Source of the DNA: an uncultured Lachnospiraceae bacterium
GTDB taxonomy: Bacteria; Bacillota; Clostridia; Lachnospirales; Lachnospiraceae
Reading direction: 5' to 3'
NCBI GenBank assembly: GCA_934402055.1
Contig: CAKRTC010000033.1
Coordinates: 1-20,067 of the forward strand
DNA: 20,067 nt
Numbering within the stretch: position 1 is the stretch's first letter; the number at the start of each line of letters is the position of its first letter. Of the stretch, positions 1 through 6,485 are shown one piece after another. Position numbers and translations under genes: made by a program. The notes under the pieces are model-generated. The model searched no databases. It saw nothing but the letters and a program-made list of their open reading frames with translations, and had not been told where the DNA came from.

Positions 1-602
1 TTGAAGTAGAACCAGTAGTAATCCTCATCCTTGTCTGTAAGAGCATCTGTATACTGAAGCCATCCAGAGTGACGAGCTCCGTCCTCGTTTGTTCCGAAGT
101 AGTATGTAGCGTTAAGGATCGGATCCTCATCATCGTTGATGATGTTGTAAGAGTTATCCTCTACATAACCGAAGAGCATCTTACCGTCATCGTCGAAGCC
201 GTACTTCTTACCGTTAATTGTCTTGCCGTATGACTTTCTGTAAGCCTTACCTGTTGATCCGAAATAATACCATCTGTAATCAACATCAAGAGTCTCATCA
301 TCATCAGCCGGAACTGCTACCCAAGTATTCTTAACCATAGCGCCGTTAGCGTCTACATAGTAGTGGTTGTCACCATCCTCGATGAGCTGGCTTGTAAGCA
401 TAGCTCCGTCATCGCCGAGGTAGAAATACTGTCCGTTGTAGCTCTTCCAAGAATCTGTTACATAGTCTCCGTTGCTGTTGTAGTAGTACCATGAACCACC
501 CTCGTTTGTCCAGCCTGTAGCTGCGAGTGATGTCATTGATGCTCCAACAGCAAGCAGAGCAGCTGCTGAAAATCCAACAGCAAGTTTTGTCTGCTTTCTC
601 AT
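1..602 (-). CDS. Exported protein with choline-binding-type cell-wall repeats (C-terminus outside window)
   Basis: About 200 codons are visible; the frame stays open to the window edge, so the C-terminus is missing. The ATG at 602 follows an AAGGAG ribosome site about ten bases upstream. The protein opens MRKQTK, then a hydrophobic stretch and an SLAA-type cleavage site near residue 28: a clear signal peptide. The mature part is aromatic/glycine repeats of about 20 residues (GGSWYYYNSNGDYVTDSW, GQYFYLGDDGAML, HYYVDANGAMV, RWYYFGSTGKAY), the pattern of choline- or glucan-binding repeats (Pfam CW_binding_1 family). Some repeats are separated by acidic Asp-rich inserts (around residues 100 and 160). 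No enzymatic domain is visible, but one could lie in the missing part. The likely role is attachment to the cell envelope; the actual ligand cannot be read from sequence. The next gene upstream encodes a related protein. Confidence 0.85.
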   Translation of the reverse strand, partial: MRKQTKLAVGFSAAALLAVGASMTSLAATGWTNEGGSWYYYNSNGDYVTDSWKSYNGQYFYLGDDGAMLTSQLIEDGDNHYYVDANGAMVKNTWVAVPADDDETLDVDYRWYYFGSTGKAYRKSYGKTINGKKYGFDDDGKMLFGYVEDNSYNIINDDEDPILNATYYFGTNEDGARHSGWLQYTDALTDKDEDYYWFYF

Positions 603-682
603 TTGAATGCACTCTCCTTTTAAATGTTTTGCGCCTTAGAGGCTACATATCCTCTGGGCACAGTTTTAATGTTACGTCGTAC

Positions 683-711
683 AGTTTACCACCATGCCGC
701 TCATAAATCAA
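683..711 (-). promoter_or_regulatory. Candidate sigma-A promoter (proximal) of the first cell-wall-repeat gene
   Basis: On the minus strand TTGATT (711-706) is separated by 17 bases from TAAACT (688-683); each hexamer matches the consensus at four of six positions. Transcription would start about 75 bases before the ATG at 602. Judged by eye only. Confidence 0.4.
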
Positions 712-784
712 GAATAAGTTGATTGTATGCGCTTTTGTGTCTTTTTCAAGACTTGTAGTAACTGCTTATTCATCCTACGCTTGC

Positions 785-813
785 ATTATATTCTCATGCT
801 TTTTCTATTGCTA
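785..813 (-). promoter_or_regulatory. Candidate activator-dependent promoter (distal) of the first cell-wall-repeat gene
   Basis: A perfect TATAAT (790-785, minus strand) has only TAGCAA (813-808, three of six matches) at the -35 position, spacer 17. A strong -10 with a poor -35 is typical of promoters that need an activator, and a repeat cluster that could bind one lies just upstream at 829-880. The leader would be about 175 bases long. The AT-rich base composition makes a chance TATAAT possible. Confidence 0.4.
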
Positions 814-828
814 TTTCTTTTCTCTAAC

Positions 829-880
829 GAATTCTTACGGAATTCTTACGATAAAAATTAAGAATCTCCTTAAGAATCTC
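829..880. promoter_or_regulatory. Cluster of 11-12 nt repeats, likely regulator-binding boxes
   Basis: GAATTCTTACG occurs twice head to tail (829-839 and 840-850), so the repeat period is exactly 11, one helical turn. After an eight-base spacer TTAAGAATCTC occurs twice (858-868 and 870-880, period 12) and is followed by GTAAG. The second pair is roughly the inverse of the first, sharing ATTCTTA/TAAGAAT. Tandem half-sites one turn apart are how OmpR/PhoB-family response regulators bind. Relative to the TATAAT at 785-790 the first pair centres near -62, a usual activator position. Confidence 0.45.
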
Positions 881-924
881 GTAAGTTTTACCATTGAATA
901 GAGTATAGTTTCCTTTTGAATAAT

Positions 925-953
925 AGACACCACCCCGTAGTGAGGTGGTGTCT
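925..953 (-). terminator. Probable terminator of the second cell-wall-repeat gene
   Basis: AGACACCACC (925-934) pairs perfectly with GGTGGTGTCT (944-953), a 10-bp stem with a nine-base loop, 25 bases past the stop codon at 978. The tract that follows on the minus strand (ATTATTC) is T-rich but not a clean T-run, so termination could be incomplete. The remainder of the 603-977 gap holds the two promoters and the repeat cluster listed separately; no gene is seen in it. Confidence 0.5.
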
Positions 954-977
954 GTATCACAGTTTTATTATGTTTTA

Positions 978-2006
978 TCAGTTCGGTGGGCCGCTTGTCT
1001 TGTATGCGATCAGGTTGCCATAGCTATCGTAATTTGACGAAGAGCTTGTTCCTGAAGTACTGCTGCCAGATGGGCCTGAACTGCTGCTTGTATTTGTGCC
1101 CGAAGGACCTGAGCTTGAAGTGGAAGTACTGCTCTGTCCTCCCGGACCAACATTACTGCTTGTTCCGGTATTGTTATTGATGATATTACTTGTTCCCGAA
1201 AAAGTTGAGGATCCTCCCGGTGCATTGGATGTAGTAGTACCGGAACTGCTGTTTACCGTCTGTCCTGCATTTGAGCTTGTCGGTGCATTGGACGATGCGC
1301 TGCTCTGTGCTATATATGCTCCGTTAGAAGCAAAGGTATAATTTGTACCGTCTATGGTAACGGTGCAGTTTGCAGCCATCTTGCCATCCGAATACAGATA
1401 GTAATAGGTTCCGTTCAGATTGAGCCAGCCCGTTGCGAGTGTTCCGTCACCGTTCAGATAATAATATGTACCATCCTGCTGACGCCAACCCGTAATCATC
1501 TTGCCGTCCGATCCGAAGCAATACCACTTATCCTTGATCTTAGCCCACTTTCCGATAACAGCCTGTCCGTTATCCATGAAATAATACCATGCATTATCTA
1601 TCATGCGCCAGCCTGTTGCCATCTGTCCTCCAGACTTAAGATAATAATATGTACCGTTCAGATTAAGCCAGCCCGTATGCATCTTACCTGTTGTGGTATC
1701 AAGATAGTACCAATAATTGCCTATCTGCTTCCATCCTGTCTGCATAGCTCCGTCATCTGCGAAATAGTACCAGGAATCATTGATCTTGGCCCAACCGATG
1801 CTCGCATAACCGTCATTTCCTACATAATAGTATACATATCCGTTATTGCCGTTGCTCATGCGCAGCCAGTTGTTAACGACGGTTGTTCCATTTTCCACAT
1901 AATAGCGTCCGCCGGAATTCTGTTTCCACTCAGCCGAAGCTGTAACAGAGGCAAGCCCCGCTGCGGCAAGCACAAGACCGAGACCGATAGCGCGGAGTTT
2001 CTTCAT
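978..2006 (-). CDS. Exported cell-wall-binding-repeat protein with Ser/Thr/Gly-rich tail
   Basis: This 342-residue protein starts at an ATG preceded by GGGAGG. Residues 1-25 are a signal peptide ending TASA before EW. Residues 30-232 hold about nine copies of a 20-residue aromatic/Gly repeat (GWAKINDSWYYFADDG, GWLNLNGTYYYL and similar), the choline/glucan-binding repeat type. The unit TGWLNLNGTYYYL occurs twice with nearly the same DNA, indicating recent duplication. Residues 235-325 are low-complexity Ser/Thr/Gly/Asn/Pro, and the protein ends KTSGPPN without an LPXTG motif or membrane anchor. No catalytic domain is present, so it probably acts as a wall-associated structural or adhesive protein; the ligand is unknown. 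The repeats are complete and in frame. The downstream neighbour encodes a similar protein, but with its own promoter region. Confidence 0.85.
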   Translation of the reverse strand: MKKLRAIGLGLVLAAAGLASVTASAEWKQNSGGRYYVENGTTVVNNWLRMSNGNNGYVYYYVGNDGYASIGWAKINDSWYYFADDGAMQTGWKQIGNYWYYLDTTTGKMHTGWLNLNGTYYYLKSGGQMATGWRMIDNAWYYFMDNGQAVIGKWAKIKDKWYCFGSDGKMITGWRQQDGTYYYLNGDGTLATGWLNLNGTYYYLYSDGKMAANCTVTIDGTNYTFASNGAYIAQSSASSNAPTSSNAGQTVNSSSGTTTSNAPGGSSTFSGTSNIINNNTGTSSNVGPGGQSSTSTSSSGPSGTNTSSSSGPSGSSTSGTSSSSNYDSYGNLIAYKTSGPPN

Positions 2007-2105
2007 ATTCAGATCCCTCCCAAAAAATATATGTCAAATGCATACAAATGCATAAAGATTGTACCTAAACTTTCATGCCTCATCATCACATTTGTATGAA
2101 AAAAC

Positions 2106-2159
2106 AGTGTTCATATACTAACACTTGTATAAAAATATATCATATGCCACTAAATAGTG
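2106..2159. promoter_or_regulatory. AT-rich leader with two small palindromes
   Basis: The 188 bases between the sir2 stop and the start at 2006 are very AT-rich. They contain AGTGTT-N8-AACACT (2106-2125) and CACTA-AA-TAGTG (2148-2159), either of which could be an operator. A TACAAT -10-like hexamer lies closer to the gene, but no convincing -35 was found, so no promoter is called. Confidence 0.2.
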
Positions 2160-2194
2160 TATATATTTTTTCTTACTTTTGTATATTATTTAGT

Positions 2195-2920
2195 TTAAAT
2201 TCCTGTCACTGCTCCGAGTACTTCTCCTATCTTATCTCTGATAATGAGATCCGCCTGTCTGTCCACAGAGGTTGCTCCGCGGTTAAGCAATACAAGTTTA
2301 TTGCCTCTGTAATACTGTATAAGTCCTGCTGCCGGATACACATTCAGCGAGGTTCCGCCTATGATAAGCACCTCCGCATTATATATATACTTAACCGCCT
2401 TATCCATAAGCTCGTTATCGAGAGGCTCCTCATAAAGTACGACATCCGGCTTGATAATGCCTCCGCACTCACAATGCGGCACTATATCCTTCGAATCCTT
2501 TATCGCATCTATTCCGTAGAACCTTCCGCATTTCATACAGTGATTGCGGCTGACTGCTCCGTGAAGTTCGAGCACTTCCTTGCTTCCCGCCATCTGATGC
2601 AGTCCGTCTATATTCTGAGTTATTACCGCTTTGAGCTTACCCTGCTGTTCAAGCTTTGCCAAAGCAAGATGTGCCTTGTTTGGCTTTACGCCTTCCACTA
2701 TGAGCTTATCTCGGTAAAATCTGTAGAATTCCTCGGTATTGCGCATAAAGAAGCTATGGCTGAGTATCTCCTCCGGCGGGTAGTCATACTTCATATTGTA
2801 TAGTCCGTCTACACTGCGGAAATCAGGTATTCCGCTCTCTGTTGATACACCTGCTCCGCCGAAAAATACTATATTGTCACTTTCATCTATCCATCTCTTT
2901 AAGGTCTCTGTTTCGTACAT
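2195..2920 (-). CDS. Sir2-family NAD-dependent protein deacylase
   Basis: The enzyme removes acyl groups from lysine using NAD+, giving nicotinamide and O-acyl-ADP-ribose; it is cytoplasmic. The start chosen is the ATG at 2920, eight bases after AAAGGAG; a longer frame up to 2971 lacks such a site. The result is 241 residues, the usual length for bacterial sirtuins. Visible motifs are GGAGVSTESGIPDFR (21-35), TQNIDGLH (101-108), the catalytic His120 in LELHG, a zinc site (Cys128, Cys131, Cys150, Cys152) and GTSLNVYPA (189-197). The Tyr-x-x-Arg pair that marks desuccinylases of the SIRT5/CobB type is not conserved (FYRFYR at 65-70 has Tyr at the Arg position), which favours plain deacetylation. 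It lies 50 bases after the integrase on the same strand and may be cotranscribed with it. Confidence 0.93.
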   Translation of the reverse strand: MYETETLKRWIDESDNIVFFGGAGVSTESGIPDFRSVDGLYNMKYDYPPEEILSHSFFMRNTEEFYRFYRDKLIVEGVKPNKAHLALAKLEQQGKLKAVITQNIDGLHQMAGSKEVLELHGAVSRNHCMKCGRFYGIDAIKDSKDIVPHCECGGIIKPDVVLYEEPLDNELMDKAVKYIYNAEVLIIGGTSLNVYPAAGLIQYYRGNKLVLLNRGATSVDRQADLIIRDKIGEVLGAVTGI

Positions 2921-2970
2921 ATGCCGCACTCCTTTCACCGCATCATACATTTTGTTTCTATTATATATCA

Positions 2971-4083
2971 TTATGAAAGCTTTTTCTCCATTACTCTTGC
3001 TATCTTGCGGCGGCTCTCCTCCGTAACGTTGGTATATATGTTCGCTGTAGTGCTTATCTGTGAATGACCGAGATGTTCCGATACTATCTTGAGATCGACT
3101 CCGTTATTAAGCAGCATGGTTGCATTGCAATGTCTGAGACAATGCAGTGACATATTTGCAAATCTTGTTCCCCTGGTTACCTTATGAAAAGCCCTGTTCA
3201 AACTCTGTCTGAGTACATATCCTCCGCTGTCAGTCGTAAATACCGCATCATTACCGTTTTTTCGCTGAAATCTCTGATTTTGTCTGTGTTCCTTAAGCAG
3301 ACTTTCTACGGTTTTATTCATATATATAGTTCGTCTTCCGGCTTCACTCTTGGGACTTGTCAGTATATACTTACCGTTTACATGGGTGAGGGTACGACTG
3401 ATGCTTATCCTGTGAGCTTTAAAATCAATATCACTCCATTTAAGTCCGAGCAGTTCTCCCGAACGCATACCGGTAAAAAGCAGCATCTTGACTGCAACAT
3501 TTGTAAGCGAGTACCCTTCAAACAGTGCTAAAAACTTATGTATCTCGTGATCCTCAAGATATTTCTTCCGTGTATCTATTGTCTTTGCGCGCATCGGCAG
3601 TATCACCTCAATACACGGATTCTTTTTAATATAGTGCTTTGACACCGCATATTTCATTACGGATTTCAGCACATAGTGCAGCATCTTAAGCTTTGTTGAA
3701 GTAAGCAGCGTATCCGCAGCTGTATAATACGAATCCGCAGTTCTGAATTTCCCGGCAAAATGTACATTTGTAAGCATTTCTGTCAATATGTCCGAATCAA
3801 GTATTCCTATGTCTGTATTTCCGAGCATCGGCACCAGATATTTATATATAGCTGTTTCATATGCAGCAACCGTGCTTTGTTTAAGATTAGGCTCAGCATA
3901 ACACTTAAGATACTCGGCGCACAGTTTATCAAATCCTATCCCTGCCTCACGACTATGCTTTGTCTTGTTATCGTCGTATCTTGTAAATATCACCCCGTCT
4001 TCAGGTTCTGATACCCCGGTAAGTTCTATCGATATATGTAATTGCCGGTTTTCCTCCATATCCACATATATTTCTCGTTTCAT
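2971..4083 (-). CDS. Tyrosine recombinase / phage-type integrase, solitary
   Basis: This 370-residue site-specific recombinase starts at an ATG preceded by AAAGGAG. It has a SAM-like core-binding region (about 50-160) and a catalytic domain (about 175-365). The full catalytic set is visible: Arg207 in GMRSGE, Lys245 in SPKSEAGRR, His314 and Arg317 in LHCLRH, His340 in HLGH and the nucleophile Tyr350 in ANIYTNV. It therefore appears active. It resembles the integrases of Gram-positive phages and conjugative transposons. No excisionase, replication, relaxase or phage gene is nearby and no att repeats were recognised; gap and sir2 are its neighbours. It may be a relic of a lost element, the end of a small one, or a domesticated recombinase. 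Confidence 0.93.
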   Translation of the reverse strand: MKREIYVDMEENRQLHISIELTGVSEPEDGVIFTRYDDNKTKHSREAGIGFDKLCAEYLKCYAEPNLKQSTVAAYETAIYKYLVPMLGNTDIGILDSDILTEMLTNVHFAGKFRTADSYYTAADTLLTSTKLKMLHYVLKSVMKYAVSKHYIKKNPCIEVILPMRAKTIDTRKKYLEDHEIHKFLALFEGYSLTNVAVKMLLFTGMRSGELLGLKWSDIDFKAHRISISRTLTHVNGKYILTSPKSEAGRRTIYMNKTVESLLKEHRQNQRFQRKNGNDAVFTTDSGGYVLRQSLNRAFHKVTRGTRFANMSLHCLRHCNATMLLNNGVDLKIVSEHLGHSQISTTANIYTNVTEESRRKIARVMEKKLS

Positions 4084-4129
4084 TTTTCTCTCCTTTACAA
4101 CTGTGTCTTATTATTGTCTCTGTACAGCT

Positions 4130-4230
4130 GCTTTTAGCATATATTGTGCATTTTTGCTAAGCATTAGCTACACAAGCATATGATAATTGTGTATAATGAA
4201 TACGAAACATATCAAAAGCTAAATGCTTTT
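4130..4230. repeat. Clustered GCTAA/TGC inverted motifs between the integrase and gap
   Basis: The divergent 226-base region holds several related short motifs: CTTTTAGCAT (from about 4130), GCTAAGCATTAGC (4156-4168, a near-perfect palindrome) and AAAAGC-TAAAT-GCTTTT (4214-4230). AAGCATTAGCT and AGCTAAATGCTT are inverted copies with a one-base difference. They flank the gap promoter. They could be regulator or recombinase arm-binding sites; no function is shown. Confidence 0.3.
4169..4197 (+). promoter_or_regulatory. Candidate sigma-A promoter of gap
   Basis: TACACA (4169-4174) and a perfect TATAAT (4192-4197) are separated by 17 bases. Transcription would start near 4204, about 105 bases before the gap ATG. 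The -35 overlaps an ACACAA-N11-TTGTGT inverted repeat and follows the GCTAAGCATTAGC palindrome, so control by a repressor is conceivable. Confidence 0.6.
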
Positions 4231-4309
4231 ATAAGGCGTTCCGAATCAGCAATGTTTCATTGATTTAATGACCGGACGTTTACGCATTTATAATAGAAAG
4301 GGAATTATA

Positions 4310-5326
4310 ATGGCAATTAAGGTTGGAATTAACGGTTTTGGACGTATCGGACGTGTTGCTCTGCGCATCATGATGGATAAGGCTGACAAGTTTGAGGTCT
4401 GCGGAATCAATATCAGAAAGGCTGACCTGGATGTTATGATATATCAGCTTAAGTATGATACCATTTTCGGAAGATTCTCCGGAACCGTAGATAAGTACGA
4501 GGAAGGTCTTGTAGTTAACGGCAAGAAGATCAGAGTATTCAGTGAGGATCAGGCACAGAATATCGATTGGGGTTCATGTGGTGCAGAGTACATCATAGAG
4601 TCAACAGGTGCATTCCTTACGGCTGAAGCTTGTGAGGCTCATCTTGCTCACGGTGCCAAGAAGGTCATCATGTCTGCTCCTGCAAAGGATGCTTCTCCGA
4701 TGTTCGTATATGGTGTAAACCATATGGATTATACCAAGGATATGCGTATCATCTCCAACGCATCCTGCACAACTAACTGTCTTGCTCCTATGGCTAAGGT
4801 ACTTCAGGATAACTTCGGTATTGAGGAAGGTCTCATGACAACCATTCACTCTTCTACATCCAAGCAGAAGACCGTTGATGCAAGAGACAATAAGGACTGG
4901 AGGATAGGACGTGCCGTATACGGTAATATCATTCCTTCAACAACAGGTGCAGCCAAGGCTGTAGGTAAAGTCATCCCTTCACTTAAGGGTAAGCTTACCG
5001 GTATGAGTGTTCGTATTCCTGCAGCAGACGGTTCGCTTGTAGATCTTACGGCAAGACTTTCCAAGCCTGCTACTTATGATGAGATCGTTGCAGCTATGGA
5101 GAAGGCAGCCGAGGGTGAGCTCAAGGGTACTCTGGTCGTTACTCATGATCCGATAGTTTCTTCAGACGTACTTGGTTTCGATGCTCCTTGCCTCTTTGAT
5201 GCAAAGGGCGGTATCGCACTTAACGATACCTTCGTCAAGGTACTCGCATGGTATGATAATGAGTGGGGCTACACAAGCGCACTCATCCGTATGGTCGAGC
5301 ACATGGCTGAGGTTGACAACGCCTGA
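4310..5326 (+). CDS. gap: Glyceraldehyde-3-phosphate dehydrogenase, type I, with altered cofactor loop
   Basis: The enzyme oxidises glyceraldehyde 3-phosphate to 1,3-bisphosphoglycerate in glycolysis. The start is the ATG at 4310 (MAIKVGINGFGRIGR), just after AAAGGGA; an ATG 14 codons upstream adds a non-conserved tail. Length 338 residues, normal for the family. The Rossmann motif GINGFGRIGR (6-15), the active-site SNASCTTNC with Cys153 and the base His180 are present. After strand beta-2 the usual acidic residue of the AIND-type motif that binds the adenosine ribose of NAD is replaced: the sequence reads GINIRKADLD. That change suggests relaxed or NADP-directed cofactor use, an inference only. 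It is the only plus-strand gene and is monocistronic, with its own promoter and terminator. Confidence 0.95.
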   Translation: MAIKVGINGFGRIGRVALRIMMDKADKFEVCGINIRKADLDVMIYQLKYDTIFGRFSGTVDKYEEGLVVNGKKIRVFSEDQAQNIDWGSCGAEYIIESTGAFLTAEACEAHLAHGAKKVIMSAPAKDASPMFVYGVNHMDYTKDMRIISNASCTTNCLAPMAKVLQDNFGIEEGLMTTIHSSTSKQKTVDARDNKDWRIGRAVYGNIIPSTTGAAKAVGKVIPSLKGKLTGMSVRIPAADGSLVDLTARLSKPATYDEIVAAMEKAAEGELKGTLVVTHDPIVSSDVLGFDAPCLFDAKGGIALNDTFVKVLAWYDNEWGYTSALIRMVEHMAEVDNA

Positions 5327-5361
5327 TCCACAAACTACATATATTAATATTAATTATCAAG

Positions 5362-5386
5362 CGGCATCCGTAAGGGTGCCGTTTTT
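5362..5386 (+). terminator. Rho-independent terminator of gap
   Basis: CGGCATCC (5362-5369) pairs with GGGTGCCG (5374-5381), eight pairs including one G-U, with a GTAA loop and a run of five T directly after. It lies 36 bases past the gap stop. Confidence 0.88.
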
Positions 5387-5392
5387 ATACAG

Positions 5393-5420
5393 AAAAAGGT
5401 CGACACAAAAGTGCCGACCC
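5393..5420 (-). terminator. Rho-independent terminator of crt
   Basis: Read on the minus strand, GGTCGGCAC (5419-5411) pairs with GTGTCGACC (5406-5398), nine pairs with one G-U, around a TTTT loop, followed by five T. The G-U pair forms only on the minus strand, which fits the crt transcript. It faces the gap terminator. Confidence 0.87.
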
Positions 5421-5457
5421 TTTAATGATTATGATTTGTTTATTAAGCTTTCGTTAA

Positions 5458-6234
5458 TCAGAAGTCTGTAAGCTCTGAAGGTCTCTTCTCAAGGAATGCT
5501 GTCATGCCTTCCTTCTTATCGTGAGTTGAGAATGTGAATCCGAATGCATCAGCTTCCATTCTGAGACCGTTTGAAAGATCCATGTCAAGACCTGCGTTGA
5601 TAACGCTCTTTGCGATGCTGATTGCATAGCTTCCGTTCTTGAGGATCTTGGCAGCCATCTTCTTGCACTCGTCCATAAGCTGATCAGCCGGAACTACCTT
5701 GTTTGCAAGGCCGATACGATAAGCCTCCTCTGCGTTGATCTTGTCGCATGTGAAGATAAGCTCCTTAGCACGTCCCTTACCTACAAGACGAGCAAGTCTC
5801 TGTGTTCCGCCAAATCCCGGAAGGATACCGAGTCCGCACTCAGGCTGACCGAAGATAGCATTCTCTGCTGCTACTCTGATATCACAGCACATGCTGATCT
5901 CGCATCCGCCGCCGAGAGCATAACCGTTAACTGCTGCAATTGTTACCTGCGGCATATTCTCAAGTCTGTTGAATGCTTCCATAGCAAGGAGTGACATTGC
6001 ACGTCCCTCAGCCGGAGTAGCATTAACCATCTCAGAGATGTCAGCGCCTGCAACGAATGCCTTAGCACCTGAACCTGTGAGGATAACCACACGTACATCC
6101 TTACGCTTCTCAACTTCTGCGCAGCACTCGTTAAGCTCTGCAAGAGTCTCTGAATTAAGTGCATTAAGTGACTTTGGTCGATTGATTGTGATTGTTGCGA
6201 TCTGATCTGCAACCTCAAGAGTAATATTGTTCAT
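5458..6234 (-). CDS. crt: Crotonase (3-hydroxybutyryl-CoA dehydratase / enoyl-CoA hydratase)
   Basis: Likely reaction: reversible dehydration of 3-hydroxybutyryl-CoA to crotonyl-CoA, a step of bacterial butyrate formation. The ATG at 6234 (MNNITLEV) follows AAGGAG at good spacing; an in-frame TTG six codons upstream lies on that site and is rejected. The 258-residue length is typical. Visible features are the substrate loop NRPKSLNALN, the oxyanion motifs FVAGADISEM and GYALGGGCE, and the two catalytic glutamates in GGGCEIS and FGQPECGLG, so it should be an active hydratase rather than another crotonase-fold enzyme. It stands alone between two terminators, without thl, hbd, bcd or etf genes beside it. 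Another short-chain enoyl-CoA substrate cannot be excluded. Confidence 0.9.
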   Translation of the reverse strand: MNNITLEVADQIATITINRPKSLNALNSETLAELNECCAEVEKRKDVRVVILTGSGAKAFVAGADISEMVNATPAEGRAMSLLAMEAFNRLENMPQVTIAAVNGYALGGGCEISMCCDIRVAAENAIFGQPECGLGILPGFGGTQRLARLVGKGRAKELIFTCDKINAEEAYRIGLANKVVPADQLMDECKKMAAKILKNGSYAISIAKSVINAGLDMDLSNGLRMEADAFGFTFSTHDKKEGMTAFLEKRPSELTDF

Positions 6235-6339
6235 TGGTCTTCTCCTTCTCAAGTTCTCCGGTCTCCCGGAATTATTTCCGTTTGCACTCTGAAGTGCCTC
6301 GTCTGCATGTTATGAACATCATGCATACCGAACACCGAT

Positions 6340-6369
6340 AGTATAGCACTATACGGCACTTTTTGTCTC
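6340..6369 (-). promoter_or_regulatory. Candidate sigma-A promoter of crt
   Basis: On the minus strand GAGACA (6369-6364) and TATACT (6345-6340) are 18 bases apart, with four and five of six consensus matches. Transcription would start near 6333, about 100 bases before the crt ATG. Confidence 0.45.
6341..6354. promoter_or_regulatory. Palindrome overlapping the crt -10, possible operator
   Basis: GTATAG-CA-CTATAC (6341-6354) is a perfect 6+2+6 palindrome, and it covers most of the crt -10 hexamer. A dimeric repressor bound here would block the promoter. No matching regulator gene is in the window. Confidence 0.35.
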
Positions 6370-6382
6370 CGCTTTTTGCTGT

Positions 6383-6420
6383 AAAAATGCGGCCAAAATC
6401 CGAAAGATCTCTGACCGCAT
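6383..6420 (-). terminator. Rho-independent terminator of the FKBP/trigger-factor lipoprotein gene
   Basis: On the minus strand ATGCGGTCA (6420-6412) pairs with TGGCCGCAT (6395-6387), nine pairs with one G-U. A nested AGATC/GATTT stem closes the inside, and TTTTTA follows. It lies about 65 bases past the stop. Confidence 0.85.
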
Positions 6421-6485
6421 ACATTTTACGATATTAAATTAAGCGCCGACTGCCCAAACAGCCCTTTTGCCGTAATTTTTGTATA

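Noticed and set aside
1000..1900. CRISPR-like or tandem DNA repeat in the wall-protein gene
   Set aside because: The repetition follows the protein's 20-residue binding repeats with codon variation, and no identical spaced repeats exist.
2075..2803. A 242-codon plus-strand open frame antisense to sir2
   Set aside because: It mirrors the sir2 codons, shows no family motif and has no ribosome site; sir2 on the other strand is intact.
2195..4083. Sir2 plus integrase as a defence system
   Set aside because: The Sir2 is a stand-alone canonical deacylase with no fused domain and no known defence partner nearby.
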